Assembly: GCF_041624475.1 (NCBI RefSeq)
Contig: NZ_JBFJUX010000009.1
Coordinates: 62,001 to 126,000, forward strand
DNA: 64,000 nucleotides
Reading direction: 5' to 3'
From: Litorivivens sp041624475
GTDB taxonomy: Bacteria > Pseudomonadota > Gammaproteobacteria > Pseudomonadales > Spongiibacteraceae
Position 1 is the stretch's first letter. Each line of letters opens with the position of its first letter. Shown here piece after piece: positions 41,943 through 50,655 of this stretch. Position numbers and translations under genes: made by a program. The notes under the pieces were generated by a model that had not been told where the DNA came from, did not search any database, and saw only the letters and a program-made list of their open reading frames with translations.

Positions 41943-42671
41943 ATGCTGATTATCCCCGCAATTGATTTAAAAGACGGCCAGTGCGTGCGCCTGAAGCAAG
42001 GCGTTATGGATGATTCCACCGTCTATGGTAACGATCCGGTCGAAATGGCCGCTCGTTGGGTGGAAACCGGCTGTCGCCGTTTGCATCTGGTTGATCTCAA
42101 CGGCGCTTTTGACGGCGAGCCGGTGAATGGCGAGGCGGTCACCAGCATCGCCAGGGCCTACCCGAATCTGCCTATTCAGATCGGTGGCGGTATTCGTTCA
42201 CTGCACACTATCGAGAAATACCTTGAGGCCGGCGTCAGCTACGTGATCATCGGCACCAAGGCCGTTAAAGATCCGAAATTTGTGACCGAAGCCTGCCGTG
42301 AGTTTGAAGGCCATGTGATTGTCGGTCTGGATGCCAAAGACGGTCGTGTGGCTACCGATGGTTGGGCCGAGGTGTCCGACGTGCTGGCCACCGAGCTGGC
42401 CAAACGCTTTGAACAGGACGGCGTGTCCTCCATCGTGTATACCGACATTGCCCGCGACGGCATGATGCAGGGTGTGAATGTAGAGCAGACCGTCGCTATG
42501 GCGCAGGCTTCTTCCATTCCCGTTATTGCCTCAGGCGGCATTACCAATATGGACGACATTCGCGCTCTGAAGGACGTTGCGGACAAAGGCATTCTCGGCG
42601 CCATCACCGGTCGTGCGATCTACGAAGGCACGCTGGATGTGGCGGAAGCCCAACAGTATTGCGATCAATAA
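41943..42671 (+). CDS. hisA: Phosphoribosylformimino-AICAR-ribotide isomerase
   Basis: A 242-aa TIM barrel beginning MLIIPAIDLKDGQCVRLKQG; catalytic Asp8 and the second Asp in YTDIARDGMMQG are present, with phosphate-binding QIGGGIRS and ASGGITN. It performs the Amadori rearrangement of ProFAR. Upstream gap to hisH is 43 bp. Confidence 0.98.
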   Translation: MLIIPAIDLKDGQCVRLKQGVMDDSTVYGNDPVEMAARWVETGCRRLHLVDLNGAFDGEPVNGEAVTSIARAYPNLPIQIGGGIRSLHTIEKYLEAGVSYVIIGTKAVKDPKFVTEACREFEGHVIVGLDAKDGRVATDGWAEVSDVLATELAKRFEQDGVSSIVYTDIARDGMMQGVNVEQTVAMAQASSIPVIASGGITNMDDIRALKDVADKGILGAITGRAIYEGTLDVAEAQQYCDQ

Positions 42672-42686
42672 CGCAGCAGGATAGTT

Positions 42687-43463
42687 ATGGCACTGGCAAA
42701 ACGCATTATTCCCTGTCTGGATGTAGACAACGGTCGCGTCGTTAAAGGCGTGAACTTTGTTGATATCCGCGATGCCGGTGACCCGGTAGAGATTGCGCGC
42801 CGCTACAACGATCAGGGCGCCGACGAAATTACCTTTCTCGATATCACCGCCACCCACGAAGGGCGTGATACCACCGTGCATACGGTCGAACAGATCGCCA
42901 GTGAGGTTTTTATTCCGCTAACGGTGGGCGGTGGCATTCGCGAGCTGAAAGATATCCGCAATATGCTTAATGCCGGCGCTGACAAAGTCGGTATCAACTC
43001 TGCGGCCATCAAGAACCCGGAATTTGTCAAAGCTGCCGCCGACAAGTTTGGCTCGCAGTGCATTGTGATCGCCATTGACGCTAAACAGGTGGAGCCTAAC
43101 GCTGACGGTACACCGCGCTGGGAGATCTTTACCCACGGCGGGCGCCGCGCGACCGGCATCGATGCCATCGACTGGGCGGTGCGCATGGTGAATTACGGTG
43201 CCGGAGAGATTTTGCTAACCAGTATGGATCGCGATGGCACCAAGAACGGTTTTGATAACGACCTGACCTCACGCATTTCAAAAGCGGTGCCCGTGCCGGT
43301 TATTGCCTCCGGTGGTGTGGGCAATCTCGATCACCTGGTGGAAGGTGTCACCAAAGGTCTGGCCGACGCCGTGCTGGCGGCCAGCATTTTCCACTTTGGT
43401 GAATACACCGTTCCCGAGGCCAAGCGGTACATGGCCGAGCGCGGCATCGAGATGCGTTTATAG
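42687..43463 (+). CDS. hisF: Imidazole glycerol phosphate synthase, cyclase subunit
   Basis: A 258-aa TIM barrel beginning MALAKRIIPCLDVDNGRVVKG, with catalytic Asp11 and Asp in LTSMDRDGTKNG, and phosphate loops VGGGIREL and ASGGVGN. It works with HisH to make imidazole glycerol phosphate and AICAR. Last gene of the his cluster, followed by a convergent oxidoreductase gene 25 bp away. Confidence 0.98.
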   Translation: MALAKRIIPCLDVDNGRVVKGVNFVDIRDAGDPVEIARRYNDQGADEITFLDITATHEGRDTTVHTVEQIASEVFIPLTVGGGIRELKDIRNMLNAGADKVGINSAAIKNPEFVKAAADKFGSQCIVIAIDAKQVEPNADGTPRWEIFTHGGRRATGIDAIDWAVRMVNYGAGEILLTSMDRDGTKNGFDNDLTSRISKAVPVPVIASGGVGNLDHLVEGVTKGLADAVLAASIFHFGEYTVPEAKRYMAERGIEMRL

Positions 43464-43488
43464 CAGCGAAGTGAGTCGCTAAACCGGC

Positions 43489-45705
43489 TCAACCCGCTGC
43501 GCAGACCTCCACTTGCGCACCATTAACCACACTGGTGCCAGAGGGTACATCCAGTACCGTCCAGTCAATCAGATCGTTGCAGCTCACGCCGGGCAATTTT
43601 TCTTTCGCGATGCTTTGCCCGGTATCGCTGAATCGGTGTCCGAAACCGTGAGGTAAGCTCACCACTCCGGGCATCACACTGTCGCTGATCTCGACTTCAA
43701 CGGTAGCACTGCGCCCGGCGCCTTTTACCAGCGCCTTACCACCCTGCATCAGCCCCAGCTTATCGGCATCGGTTGGGTTGACCAGCAGCGTGCAGCGATT
43801 CTTGCCGCGTACATACTGGTTAATATTGTGCAACCAGGAGTTCATATCACGAATATGACGGCGGCCAATCAACCTGAAGCCGGTGTTGGCTTCTGTCATG
43901 GCTGACCGCAAGCGGCTGACGTCTTCGGCGATTAAATCGGGGGCGAGGTTGAGGCGCTTTTGCGGCGTCTGCAGCGCGTCGGGAAGGCGGGGTGAGAGGG
44001 GCCCAAAGTCGACGCCGTGGTGGGCGTCTTTGATACGCTGAAGGTTCCAACCCTCGCGCTGGCCAAAGTGATCCCCGTGGGGGCCGGCGCGCAGCATCAT
44101 ATCCAGCAGTCTTTCGGGCCCGCTGTGTGCTTCAGTTGTGGTTTTTACGGTGTCTGCATCAAGGGAGCCCAGCGCCGGTGATGCGGCAAGCTGTGAGGCC
44201 AGCCCTTCTACCATCATGGCGTGCAAATCGTCGGCCTGCATACCGTTTATTCTGGCTACCAGCTCGGTCATGATTTCGTACTGATCGAGCGAGCCCGGCT
44301 CGGGTTCAAAGATTTTCGGCGAGTAGCGGGCAAAATTCCGGACCGCTGTGGTCTGAAACAGAAAGTCATAGTTGCTGTGTTCCAGCTGCGAAGTGGACGG
44401 CAGAATATAGTCGGCCAGGCTGGTGGTTTCGTTGATATAGAAATCCAGCGCAACGATCAGTTCAAGCTTCTCCATCGCCTCGCGGATCGCCTCGCCGTTG
44501 GGCACCGACAGCACCGGGTTGCCGGCCACCGTAATCAGGGCGCGGGCCCTGTCCTCTCCGTCATAGGCCAGCTCTTCGGCCATCAGCGAGGCGGGCATCA
44601 TGCCCATATATTCGGGAAAGTTGCGCACACGGGTTTTGAAACGATCGCGGCCCAGTTCATTGATAACCGGTTCCGGCGGCGGTGGAAGTTCTGTGGCGGC
44701 CTGAGGGAACATGGCGCCGCCCGGTTCATCGAGCCGCCCCTGCAGAATGTTCACGATATCCACCAGCCAGCTGGCCAGGGTGCCAAATTCCTGTGTGCAC
44801 AGGCCTATGCGGCCATAAAGTACCGGCGCCTGTGCCTGCTTAAACGCTTTGATCAAGGCGCGCAGTTCGCTGGCGGGTACACCGGTAATGTCGGCAGTGT
44901 TTTCCGGCGTAAAGGGGGCGGCCAGTGCGCGCAGGGTATCAATGCCATCGATGTGGGTGCCTAGACGACCCAGATCAATATGGTTTTCGCTAAAGAGCAC
45001 GTTTACCCAGGCAAACAGCAGGTAGGCATCGGTACCGGGTTTGATGAATAGATGCTGATCAGCAATGGCGGCGGTTTCGCTGCGCCGGGGGTCGATAACC
45101 CAAACCTCACCGCCGCGCTGGCGTATGGCGTTCAGTTGGGCTTCGGCGTTGGGTGCTGACATCAGCGAACCTTGCGAAACCAGTGGGTTGCCACCCATGC
45201 AGACAAAAAAGTCGCTGCGCTGGATATCGGGGATGGGGAACATCCAGGCATTGCCGTAAAGCAGTTCGCAGCTGAGGTTTTTCGGTTGCTGGTCAACCGA
45301 GCCCGCCGAGAAAAAACGCTCGGTATTGAGCATCTGCGTGAACAGCTCGGTGTATACCATGCTGCTGAAGTTGTGGCCGTTGGGATTGCCGTAGTACATG
45401 GCAATGCTGTCTTTACCGTGCTCCTGACGCAGTGCGCTCAGCTTGTCGCCGACTTCAGTCAGCGCTTGTTGCCAGCTGATTTCCTGCCATTCGCCGTTGA
45501 CCTTTTTTACCGGGCGGCGCAGGCGCTCGGGGTCTTCATAGACATAGCGAAAGGCCTGGGATTTTGCGCAGACGTAGCCCTGTGAGCGTTCGTCGTTCGG
45601 GTCGCCTTTGATGGAAAGCACCTGTTTGGTGTCGCGATCGACCTCCAAGACCAGCCCGCAGCTGGCTTCGCAGGTAGGGCAGCTTCGATACAGGGTTTCT
45701 GGCAT
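43489..45705 (-). CDS. Molybdopterin-dependent oxidoreductase (formate dehydrogenase-like family)
   Basis: A 738-aa cytosolic enzyme of the DMSO-reductase superfamily. An N-terminal [4Fe-4S] site has C9, C12, C16 and C46 (CPTCEASC ... GYVCAKSQ), followed by molybdopterin-binding regions (YGNPNGHNFSS, VIDPRRSETA) and a C-terminal cofactor domain (LLVNPTDADKLGLMQGGKA). No Tat signal is present, so it is cytoplasmic. Electron partners and substrate are not indicated; neighbours are unrelated. The absence of a Sec codon context argues against a classic formate dehydrogenase. Confidence 0.92.
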   Translation of the reverse strand: MPETLYRSCPTCEASCGLVLEVDRDTKQVLSIKGDPNDERSQGYVCAKSQAFRYVYEDPERLRRPVKKVNGEWQEISWQQALTEVGDKLSALRQEHGKDSIAMYYGNPNGHNFSSMVYTELFTQMLNTERFFSAGSVDQQPKNLSCELLYGNAWMFPIPDIQRSDFFVCMGGNPLVSQGSLMSAPNAEAQLNAIRQRGGEVWVIDPRRSETAAIADQHLFIKPGTDAYLLFAWVNVLFSENHIDLGRLGTHIDGIDTLRALAAPFTPENTADITGVPASELRALIKAFKQAQAPVLYGRIGLCTQEFGTLASWLVDIVNILQGRLDEPGGAMFPQAATELPPPPEPVINELGRDRFKTRVRNFPEYMGMMPASLMAEELAYDGEDRARALITVAGNPVLSVPNGEAIREAMEKLELIVALDFYINETTSLADYILPSTSQLEHSNYDFLFQTTAVRNFARYSPKIFEPEPGSLDQYEIMTELVARINGMQADDLHAMMVEGLASQLAASPALGSLDADTVKTTTEAHSGPERLLDMMLRAGPHGDHFGQREGWNLQRIKDAHHGVDFGPLSPRLPDALQTPQKRLNLAPDLIAEDVSRLRSAMTEANTGFRLIGRRHIRDMNSWLHNINQYVRGKNRCTLLVNPTDADKLGLMQGGKALVKGAGRSATVEVEISDSVMPGVVSLPHGFGHRFSDTGQSIAKEKLPGVSCNDLIDWTVLDVPSGTSVVNGAQVEVCAAG

Positions 45706-45813
45706 GGCGGCCTCCCGTCAGCTTATTATCGTAATGCTTACGACTTTAGCCTATCGACGGGGGCGGCGCATGACAAGGCTGTCATTTTTTGGCGTGGGAT
45801 GCCCAGCCAGGGC

Positions 45814-46215
45814 TTATTCTTTCGAGGCGTCGAAAAATTTAACAACCTGAACATCCGGGTCGCGACTGGCGCCGGCTTCGTGCAGCTTGTTCAGATAATC
45901 TTCCCAGTATTGTTCGCGATTATCGATAAGGTCGCGCAGGTAATTCCAGGAAAAGATACCACTGTCGTGGCCGTCGCTGAATTTGAGCTGGATGGCGTAA
46001 TTCCCAACCGGAACAATATCGGTGATGGCGACATTGATTTTGCCGGTCTGCAGGGTTTCCTGACCGGCCCCGTGGCCGCGCACTTCTGCCGAGGGTGACA
46101 GCACCCGCAGCAGTTCGCAGCTGAGCCGGTGGCGTTCGCCATTGGCATACACCAGTTCCAGTTCCCGGGATTTCTGGTGTAGCTCAATACCAACCGGCGT
46201 TACGTTGTCGCTCAT
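45814..46215 (-). CDS. DUF971 domain protein
   Basis: A 133-aa protein of the DUF971 (gamma-butyrobetaine hydroxylase N-terminal-like) family, with LELVYANGERHRLSCELLR, DIVPVGNYAIQLKFSDGHDSGIFSW and a typical YLRDL end. It lies 11 bp after hslU on the same strand, as in Pseudomonas, and is probably co-transcribed with the protease genes. The domain is linked to Fe-S cluster biology in some lineages; the function here is unknown. Confidence 0.92.
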   Translation of the reverse strand: MSDNVTPVGIELHQKSRELELVYANGERHRLSCELLRVLSPSAEVRGHGAGQETLQTGKINVAITDIVPVGNYAIQLKFSDGHDSGIFSWNYLRDLIDNREQYWEDYLNKLHEAGASRDPDVQVVKFFDASKE

Positions 46216-46226
46216 GGTGTTCGCTC

Positions 46227-47543
46227 TTAAAGAATGAAACGACTGAGGTCTTCGTTTTTGGCCAGCGCGCCGAGCTGGGCATCTACGTAGGCCTCATCGA
46301 CGATCAGTTTGTCTTCGCTGGCATCGGTTGCGGCATAGGAGGCCTCTTCGAGAAGACGTTCCAGCACTGTGTGCAGACGTCGGGCGCCGATATTCTCGGT
46401 GCGCTCGTTCACTTCCCAGGCGGTCTCGGCAATGCGGCGAATTCCGTCTTTGGTGAATTCGATGGTCATGCCTTCCGTTGCCAGCAGGGCGATGTACTGC
46501 TCTGTCAGTGAGGCGCTGGGCTCGGTGAGAATGCGCTCGAAATCATCGGGTGTGAGCGCTTCGAGTTCCACTCGCGTTGGCAGGCGACCCTGCAGTTCCG
46601 GAATCAGGTCGGAAGGTTTGCTCAGGTGGAAAGCACCGGAGGCAATAAACAGAATGTGGTCGGTTTTCACCATGCCGTGCTTGGTGCTGACGGTGCAACC
46701 TTCGATTAGCGGGAGCAAGTCGCGCTGCACTCCTTCTCGGGACACGTCGGCGCCACCGGTTTCCTGACGCTTGGCAACTTTGTCGATTTCATCGAGAAAT
46801 ACAATGCCATTCTGTTCAACCGCGGCGATCGCCTGTGCCTTGGTTTCTTCCTCATTGACCAGTTTGGCGGCTTCCTCGTCGGTCAATTGTTTCAGGGCTG
46901 ACTTTACATCCATGCGTCGTCTTTTTTTGCCCTTGCTACCCATGCTGGAAAACATGTTCTGCAACTGGTTGGTCATTTCTTCCATGCCGGGCGGAGCCAT
47001 GATTTCTACACCCATCGGTGAGGCGCTGACTTCGATGTCGATTTCCTTGTCGTCCAGTTCGCCCTCACGCAGTTTTTTGCGAAACAGTTGCCGCGTAGAG
47101 CTTTCTTTGTCGACTTCCTCACCCTGGCCGGTCGGCAGCAGAATATCGAGTATGCGCTCTTCGGCGGCGTCGGCGGCGCGGTGGCGCACTTTGTTCATTT
47201 CGGCTTCGCGGTGCATTTTGATGGAGGCGTCCACCAGATCGCGAATGATGGATTCAACATCCCGGCCCACATAGCCCACCTCGGTAAACTTGGTGGCTTC
47301 CACTTTCAGGAAGGGCGCGTTGGCGAGTTTGGCCAGACGGCGGGCAATTTCGGTTTTGCCAACGCCGGTGGGGCCAATCATCAGGATATTTTTTGGGGTG
47401 ATTTCAGCGCGCAGGTCTTCGTCGAGCTGCATGCGGCGCCAGCGGTTGCGCAGGGCAATGGCAACGGCGCGTTTGGCCTTGTCCTGGCCGATGATAAAGC
47501 GGTTGAGTTCGTGAACGATTTCACGGGGTGTCATTTGTGACAT
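46227..47543 (-). CDS. hslU: ATP-dependent protease ATPase subunit HslU
   Basis: A 438-aa AAA+ unfoldase that feeds substrates to HslV. The start is MSQMTPREIV at 47543 with GAGGAA six bases upstream; a start 19 codons earlier is rejected. Walker A is GPTGVGKTEIARR, the pore loop GYVGRDVES follows, the I domain spans about 105-240, Walker B is IVFLDEIDK, and the C-terminus ends LSRFIL, which docks into HslV. Confidence 0.98.
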   Translation of the reverse strand: MSQMTPREIVHELNRFIIGQDKAKRAVAIALRNRWRRMQLDEDLRAEITPKNILMIGPTGVGKTEIARRLAKLANAPFLKVEATKFTEVGYVGRDVESIIRDLVDASIKMHREAEMNKVRHRAADAAEERILDILLPTGQGEEVDKESSTRQLFRKKLREGELDDKEIDIEVSASPMGVEIMAPPGMEEMTNQLQNMFSSMGSKGKKRRRMDVKSALKQLTDEEAAKLVNEEETKAQAIAAVEQNGIVFLDEIDKVAKRQETGGADVSREGVQRDLLPLIEGCTVSTKHGMVKTDHILFIASGAFHLSKPSDLIPELQGRLPTRVELEALTPDDFERILTEPSASLTEQYIALLATEGMTIEFTKDGIRRIAETAWEVNERTENIGARRLHTVLERLLEEASYAATDASEDKLIVDEAYVDAQLGALAKNEDLSRFIL

Positions 47544-47568
47544 GTTTGTTCCTCGATTGGTCGGACGT

Positions 47569-47644
47569 CGGATGTCTGACGTCGGACGCGATTCGGGCAA
47601 TATGATGATAGCTTTGGCGTCAGACGTCCGACATCAGACATCCG
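47569..47644. repeat. Imperfect inverted repeat (REP-like) between hslV and hslU
   Basis: A 20-nt arm CGGATGTCTGACGTCGGACG (47569-47588) has a near-perfect inverted copy at 47625-47644 with one mismatch and a 36-nt loop. It fills most of the 110-bp hslV-hslU spacer. GTCGGACGTC-type motifs recur at 48271-48294 upstream of hslV. It resembles a dispersed REP-type repeat inserted in the operon. Confidence 0.7.
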
Positions 47645-47653
47645 GTCACTCCG

Positions 47654-48193
47654 CTAATACTCCAGCGTTTCAATCACTCGATTGTGATTGGTATAAATGC
47701 AAATATCGGCCGCAATCTTCAGACCTTGCTCGACAATGTCTCGGGCGCCCAGTTCGGTATTATCCAGCAGGGCACGAGCTGCGGACTGGGCAAAGGGACC
47801 GCCGGAGCCAATGGCAATCAGGTTGTCTTCGGGCTCAATTACATCGCCGTTACCGGTAATTACCAGCGAGGTTTCCTTGTCGGCTACGGCCAGCAGGGCT
47901 TCCAGTCGGCGCAGGGCGCGTTCGGTGCGCCACAGCTTGGCCAGCTCTACCGCTGCGCGGGTCAGGTGGCCTTGATACTTTTCCAGCTGGGCTTCAAACA
48001 ATTCAAATAAAGTAAAGGCGTCAGCGGTACCGCCGGCAAAACCGGCCAGAACCTTGTCGCCGTAAAGGCGGCGTACCTTGCGGGCATTGCCCTTCATCAC
48101 GGTATTGCCCATAGACACCTGGCCATCGCCACCGATGACGACCTGGCCGTTGCGGCGCACGGAAAGTATGGTTGTGCCTCGGTATTGTTCCAC
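47654..48193 (-). CDS. hslV: ATP-dependent protease peptidase subunit HslV
   Basis: A 179-aa threonine protease. GTG 48193 gives MEQYRGTTILSVRRNG, the usual beginning, with GAGG seven bases upstream; a TTG four codons before is less likely. After removal of the propeptide Thr (TTILS) is the nucleophile. Sites GDGQVSMG, AGFAGGTADAF and IAIGSGGPFAQSAARAL are intact. It forms the protease chamber with HslU. Confidence 0.97.
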   Translation of the reverse strand: MEQYRGTTILSVRRNGQVVIGGDGQVSMGNTVMKGNARKVRRLYGDKVLAGFAGGTADAFTLFELFEAQLEKYQGHLTRAAVELAKLWRTERALRRLEALLAVADKETSLVITGNGDVIEPEDNLIAIGSGGPFAQSAARALLDNTELGARDIVEQGLKIAADICIYTNHNRVIETLEY

Positions 48194-48297
48194 GCGGGAC
48201 CTCAATTGTTGGCGGGTATCAGGAGGATATGGGGCAGCAAAGGGCGAAATTCAACCCTTGCGGTTTTTTCGTCGGGCGTCACACATCCGACGTGTAA

Positions 48298-48846
48298 TCA
48301 GCCAGCAATTTTGCGCTTGAGCAGCAGCGTCTCAATCCCTTCCGAAATCAACGTGGTACGTGCTTTCGACAGTTTGGAGCGCGAGGTAAAGGGGCCAACG
48401 TAAACCCGGTGCCAGGTGTCGCCATTGGCCTCTACCGCTTCAATCTTGGCTTCCAGGCCGAGCAGCAGCAGTTCGGCGCGTCGGCGATCCGCATCAGCGT
48501 TGGTCTTGAAGGACCCTGCCTGCAAGATGAACTGGTACTGCTCCTGACTGGCGGCGCTCTGTTCCTGAGGATGCTGCTCTTCAGGCACAATCACTTCGCG
48601 CTCGGGCAGCAGCGTAAAGAAATCGAACTGGGTTTCTGTGGTCTGCTTGGCAGGTTTTGCCGGTTGCGGCGTGGTTTTACTGGCGACTTCTGGCTTGCTG
48701 TCACCGGTGCCGACACTGCCCAGAAACACCAGAAAGGTGAGGAATCCGCCACACAGGGCGCCGGCGCAGAAGATTACCCAGGCCGGTATGCCGCCGTTGG
48801 CTTCGCGGGTGGCGCCCCGGCTGCGTTTGCGATTATTGGTCGCCAC
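48298..48846 (-). CDS. SPOR-domain protein (FtsN-like)
   Basis: A 182-aa single-pass membrane protein: short basic cytoplasmic N-terminus, TM about 21-45 (IPAWVIFCAGALCGGFLTFL), a Pro/Lys-rich linker and a C-terminal SPOR domain (about 103-180, FILQAGSFKTNADADRRRAE) that binds denuded septal peptidoglycan. It lies one base after argS, as in Pseudomonas. Likely a cell-division or septal-wall protein. Confidence 0.93.
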   Translation of the reverse strand: MATNNRKRSRGATREANGGIPAWVIFCAGALCGGFLTFLVFLGSVGTGDSKPEVASKTTPQPAKPAKQTTETQFDFFTLLPEREVIVPEEQHPQEQSAASQEQYQFILQAGSFKTNADADRRRAELLLLGLEAKIEAVEANGDTWHRVYVGPFTSRSKLSKARTTLISEGIETLLLKRKIAG

Positions 48847-50529
48847 TTACATTTCCTCCGGCGCAGATACGCCCAGCAAATTCAGGCCGTTGGCAATAAC
48901 CTGACGCACGGCAACAGAAAGCGCAAGCCGCGCATTGCGCAGGGCTTCATCGCTTTCCAGTACCTTGTTGCTGTTGTAGTAGCTGTGAAACTCACCGGCC
49001 AGTTCGCGCAGATAGTTGGCGATGGTGTGAGGCTCGAAATTGGCAGCGGCGCTGCTGACCACATCCGGGTAAGCGGAGAGGCGCTTCATCAGTGCCAGTT
49101 CGGCGTCTTCACTCAATCGATCGAGGAAATTGCAGCCGCTCTCCACTGACCAGCTCCAGCCCTGTTCGGCCAGCTTGCGGATCACGCTGCACACCCGGGC
49201 GTGGGCGTATTGAATGTAGTACACCGGGTTTTCGTTGCTTTGGGAAATGGCCAGATCAATGTCAAAGGTGAGCTGGGAGCTCGGTGCGCGGGCGACCAGG
49301 AAATAGCGCGTGGCATCGCGCCCCACTTCGTCGATCAGGTCGCGCAAGGTAACGTAACTGCCGGCGCGCTTGGAGATTTTCACCTCTTCACCGCCGCGCA
49401 TTACCATTACCATCTGGTGCAATACGTAGTCGGGCCAGTCTTTGGGGATGCCGGCGTTCAGCGCCTGCAGGCCGGCGCGAACGCGGGTGATGGTGCTGTG
49501 ATGGTCGGCGCCCTGTTCATTGATTACGGTGCTGAAGCCGCGCTGCCATTTGTTCAGGTGGTAGGCCACGTCGGGCACAAAATAGGTGTAGCCGCCTTCA
49601 CGCTTGCGCATTACACGATCTTTGTCATCGCCGAAGTCGGTGGTTTTCAGCCACAGCGCGTCATCTTTTTCGTAGGTAAAGCCGTTGTCGATCAGCGTCT
49701 GTACGGCTTCTTCAACCTTGCCTTCCGAGTAGAGGGACGACTCCAGGAAGTAGACATCGAAATCCACGCCAAAGGCTTTCAGGTCGAGATCCTGCTCCCT
49801 GCGAAGATAGGCCACAGCAAAGTCGCGAATGGCTTCAAGGTTGTCAGCATCAGCCGCGCCGGTGACCTGCTTGTCTTCGGCTTCGACCGTGTCGCCCTTC
49901 ATGTAGGAGGTGGCGACGTCGACAATATACTGGCCGCGGTAGCCATCTTCCGGCCATTCGGCGCTGTCCGGCCCAAGGCCCTTGCAGCGGGCCTGAACGC
50001 TTTTGGCCAGATTGTCTATTTGGGCGCCGGCGTCGTTGTAGTAAAACTCGCGGGTCACCGCATGGCCGGTAGCTTCCAGCAGGCGGCACAGGGCATCGCC
50101 GACTGCGGCGCCGCGGCCGTGGCCAACATGCAGCGGCCCGGTCGGGTTGGCGGAGACAAATTCCACCTGCACTTTTTTGCCTTTTGCGGCGTCGCTGCGG
50201 CCAAAGTTTTCACCGGCCGCCAGCACGGTATTGATAATGCCGGTGGCGGCATCGGCATTCAGAAAAAAGTTAATAAAACCCGGCCCGGCGATTTCGGTTT
50301 TGCTCACCAGATCGTTGTCGGGCAGGGCGTCTATCAGTTGCTGGGCAATCGCGCGAGGATTGCTGCGCAGGGGCTTGGCCAGCGTCATCGCCACGTTGCT
50401 GGCAAAGTCACCGTGGCTTTTGTCGCGGGTCTGCTCCACCTGCACCTTGGTTTCGAGGTCTGCTGGCCAGTCGCCTTGTTTCATGGCGGCGATGGCTTGC
50501 TCGATCAGGGTGACGATCTCTTCCTTCAT
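48847..50529 (-). CDS. argS: Arginyl-tRNA synthetase
   Basis: A 560-aa class I synthetase. The start is MKEEIVTLIEQAI at 50529; an upstream start at 50637 is rejected. The HIGH-equivalent is HVGHGRGAAVGDAL and the KMSKS region is reduced to EVKISKRAGSYV, as usual in ArgRS. The C-terminal anticodon-binding domain has HARVCSVIRKLAEQ. Charges tRNA-Arg; normal length. Confidence 0.98.
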   Translation of the reverse strand: MKEEIVTLIEQAIAAMKQGDWPADLETKVQVEQTRDKSHGDFASNVAMTLAKPLRSNPRAIAQQLIDALPDNDLVSKTEIAGPGFINFFLNADAATGIINTVLAAGENFGRSDAAKGKKVQVEFVSANPTGPLHVGHGRGAAVGDALCRLLEATGHAVTREFYYNDAGAQIDNLAKSVQARCKGLGPDSAEWPEDGYRGQYIVDVATSYMKGDTVEAEDKQVTGAADADNLEAIRDFAVAYLRREQDLDLKAFGVDFDVYFLESSLYSEGKVEEAVQTLIDNGFTYEKDDALWLKTTDFGDDKDRVMRKREGGYTYFVPDVAYHLNKWQRGFSTVINEQGADHHSTITRVRAGLQALNAGIPKDWPDYVLHQMVMVMRGGEEVKISKRAGSYVTLRDLIDEVGRDATRYFLVARAPSSQLTFDIDLAISQSNENPVYYIQYAHARVCSVIRKLAEQGWSWSVESGCNFLDRLSEDAELALMKRLSAYPDVVSSAAANFEPHTIANYLRELAGEFHSYYNSNKVLESDEALRNARLALSVAVRQVIANGLNLLGVSAPEEM

Positions 50530-50655
50530 GGCGGGTGGACAACTCCTGCTGGGTAAAAAGTTCGGTGTATATAAAAGGGCGGCTATTATCCCTGTTTCGT
50601 CCCGAGCCTGCCAGCGCGGGGAAGCGGAGGGCGTCACACACGGCTCAACCCGGTG

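Noticed and set aside
49201..50556. 451-codon plus-strand ORF opposite argS
   Set aside because: Antisense shadow of argS, composition typical of such frames.
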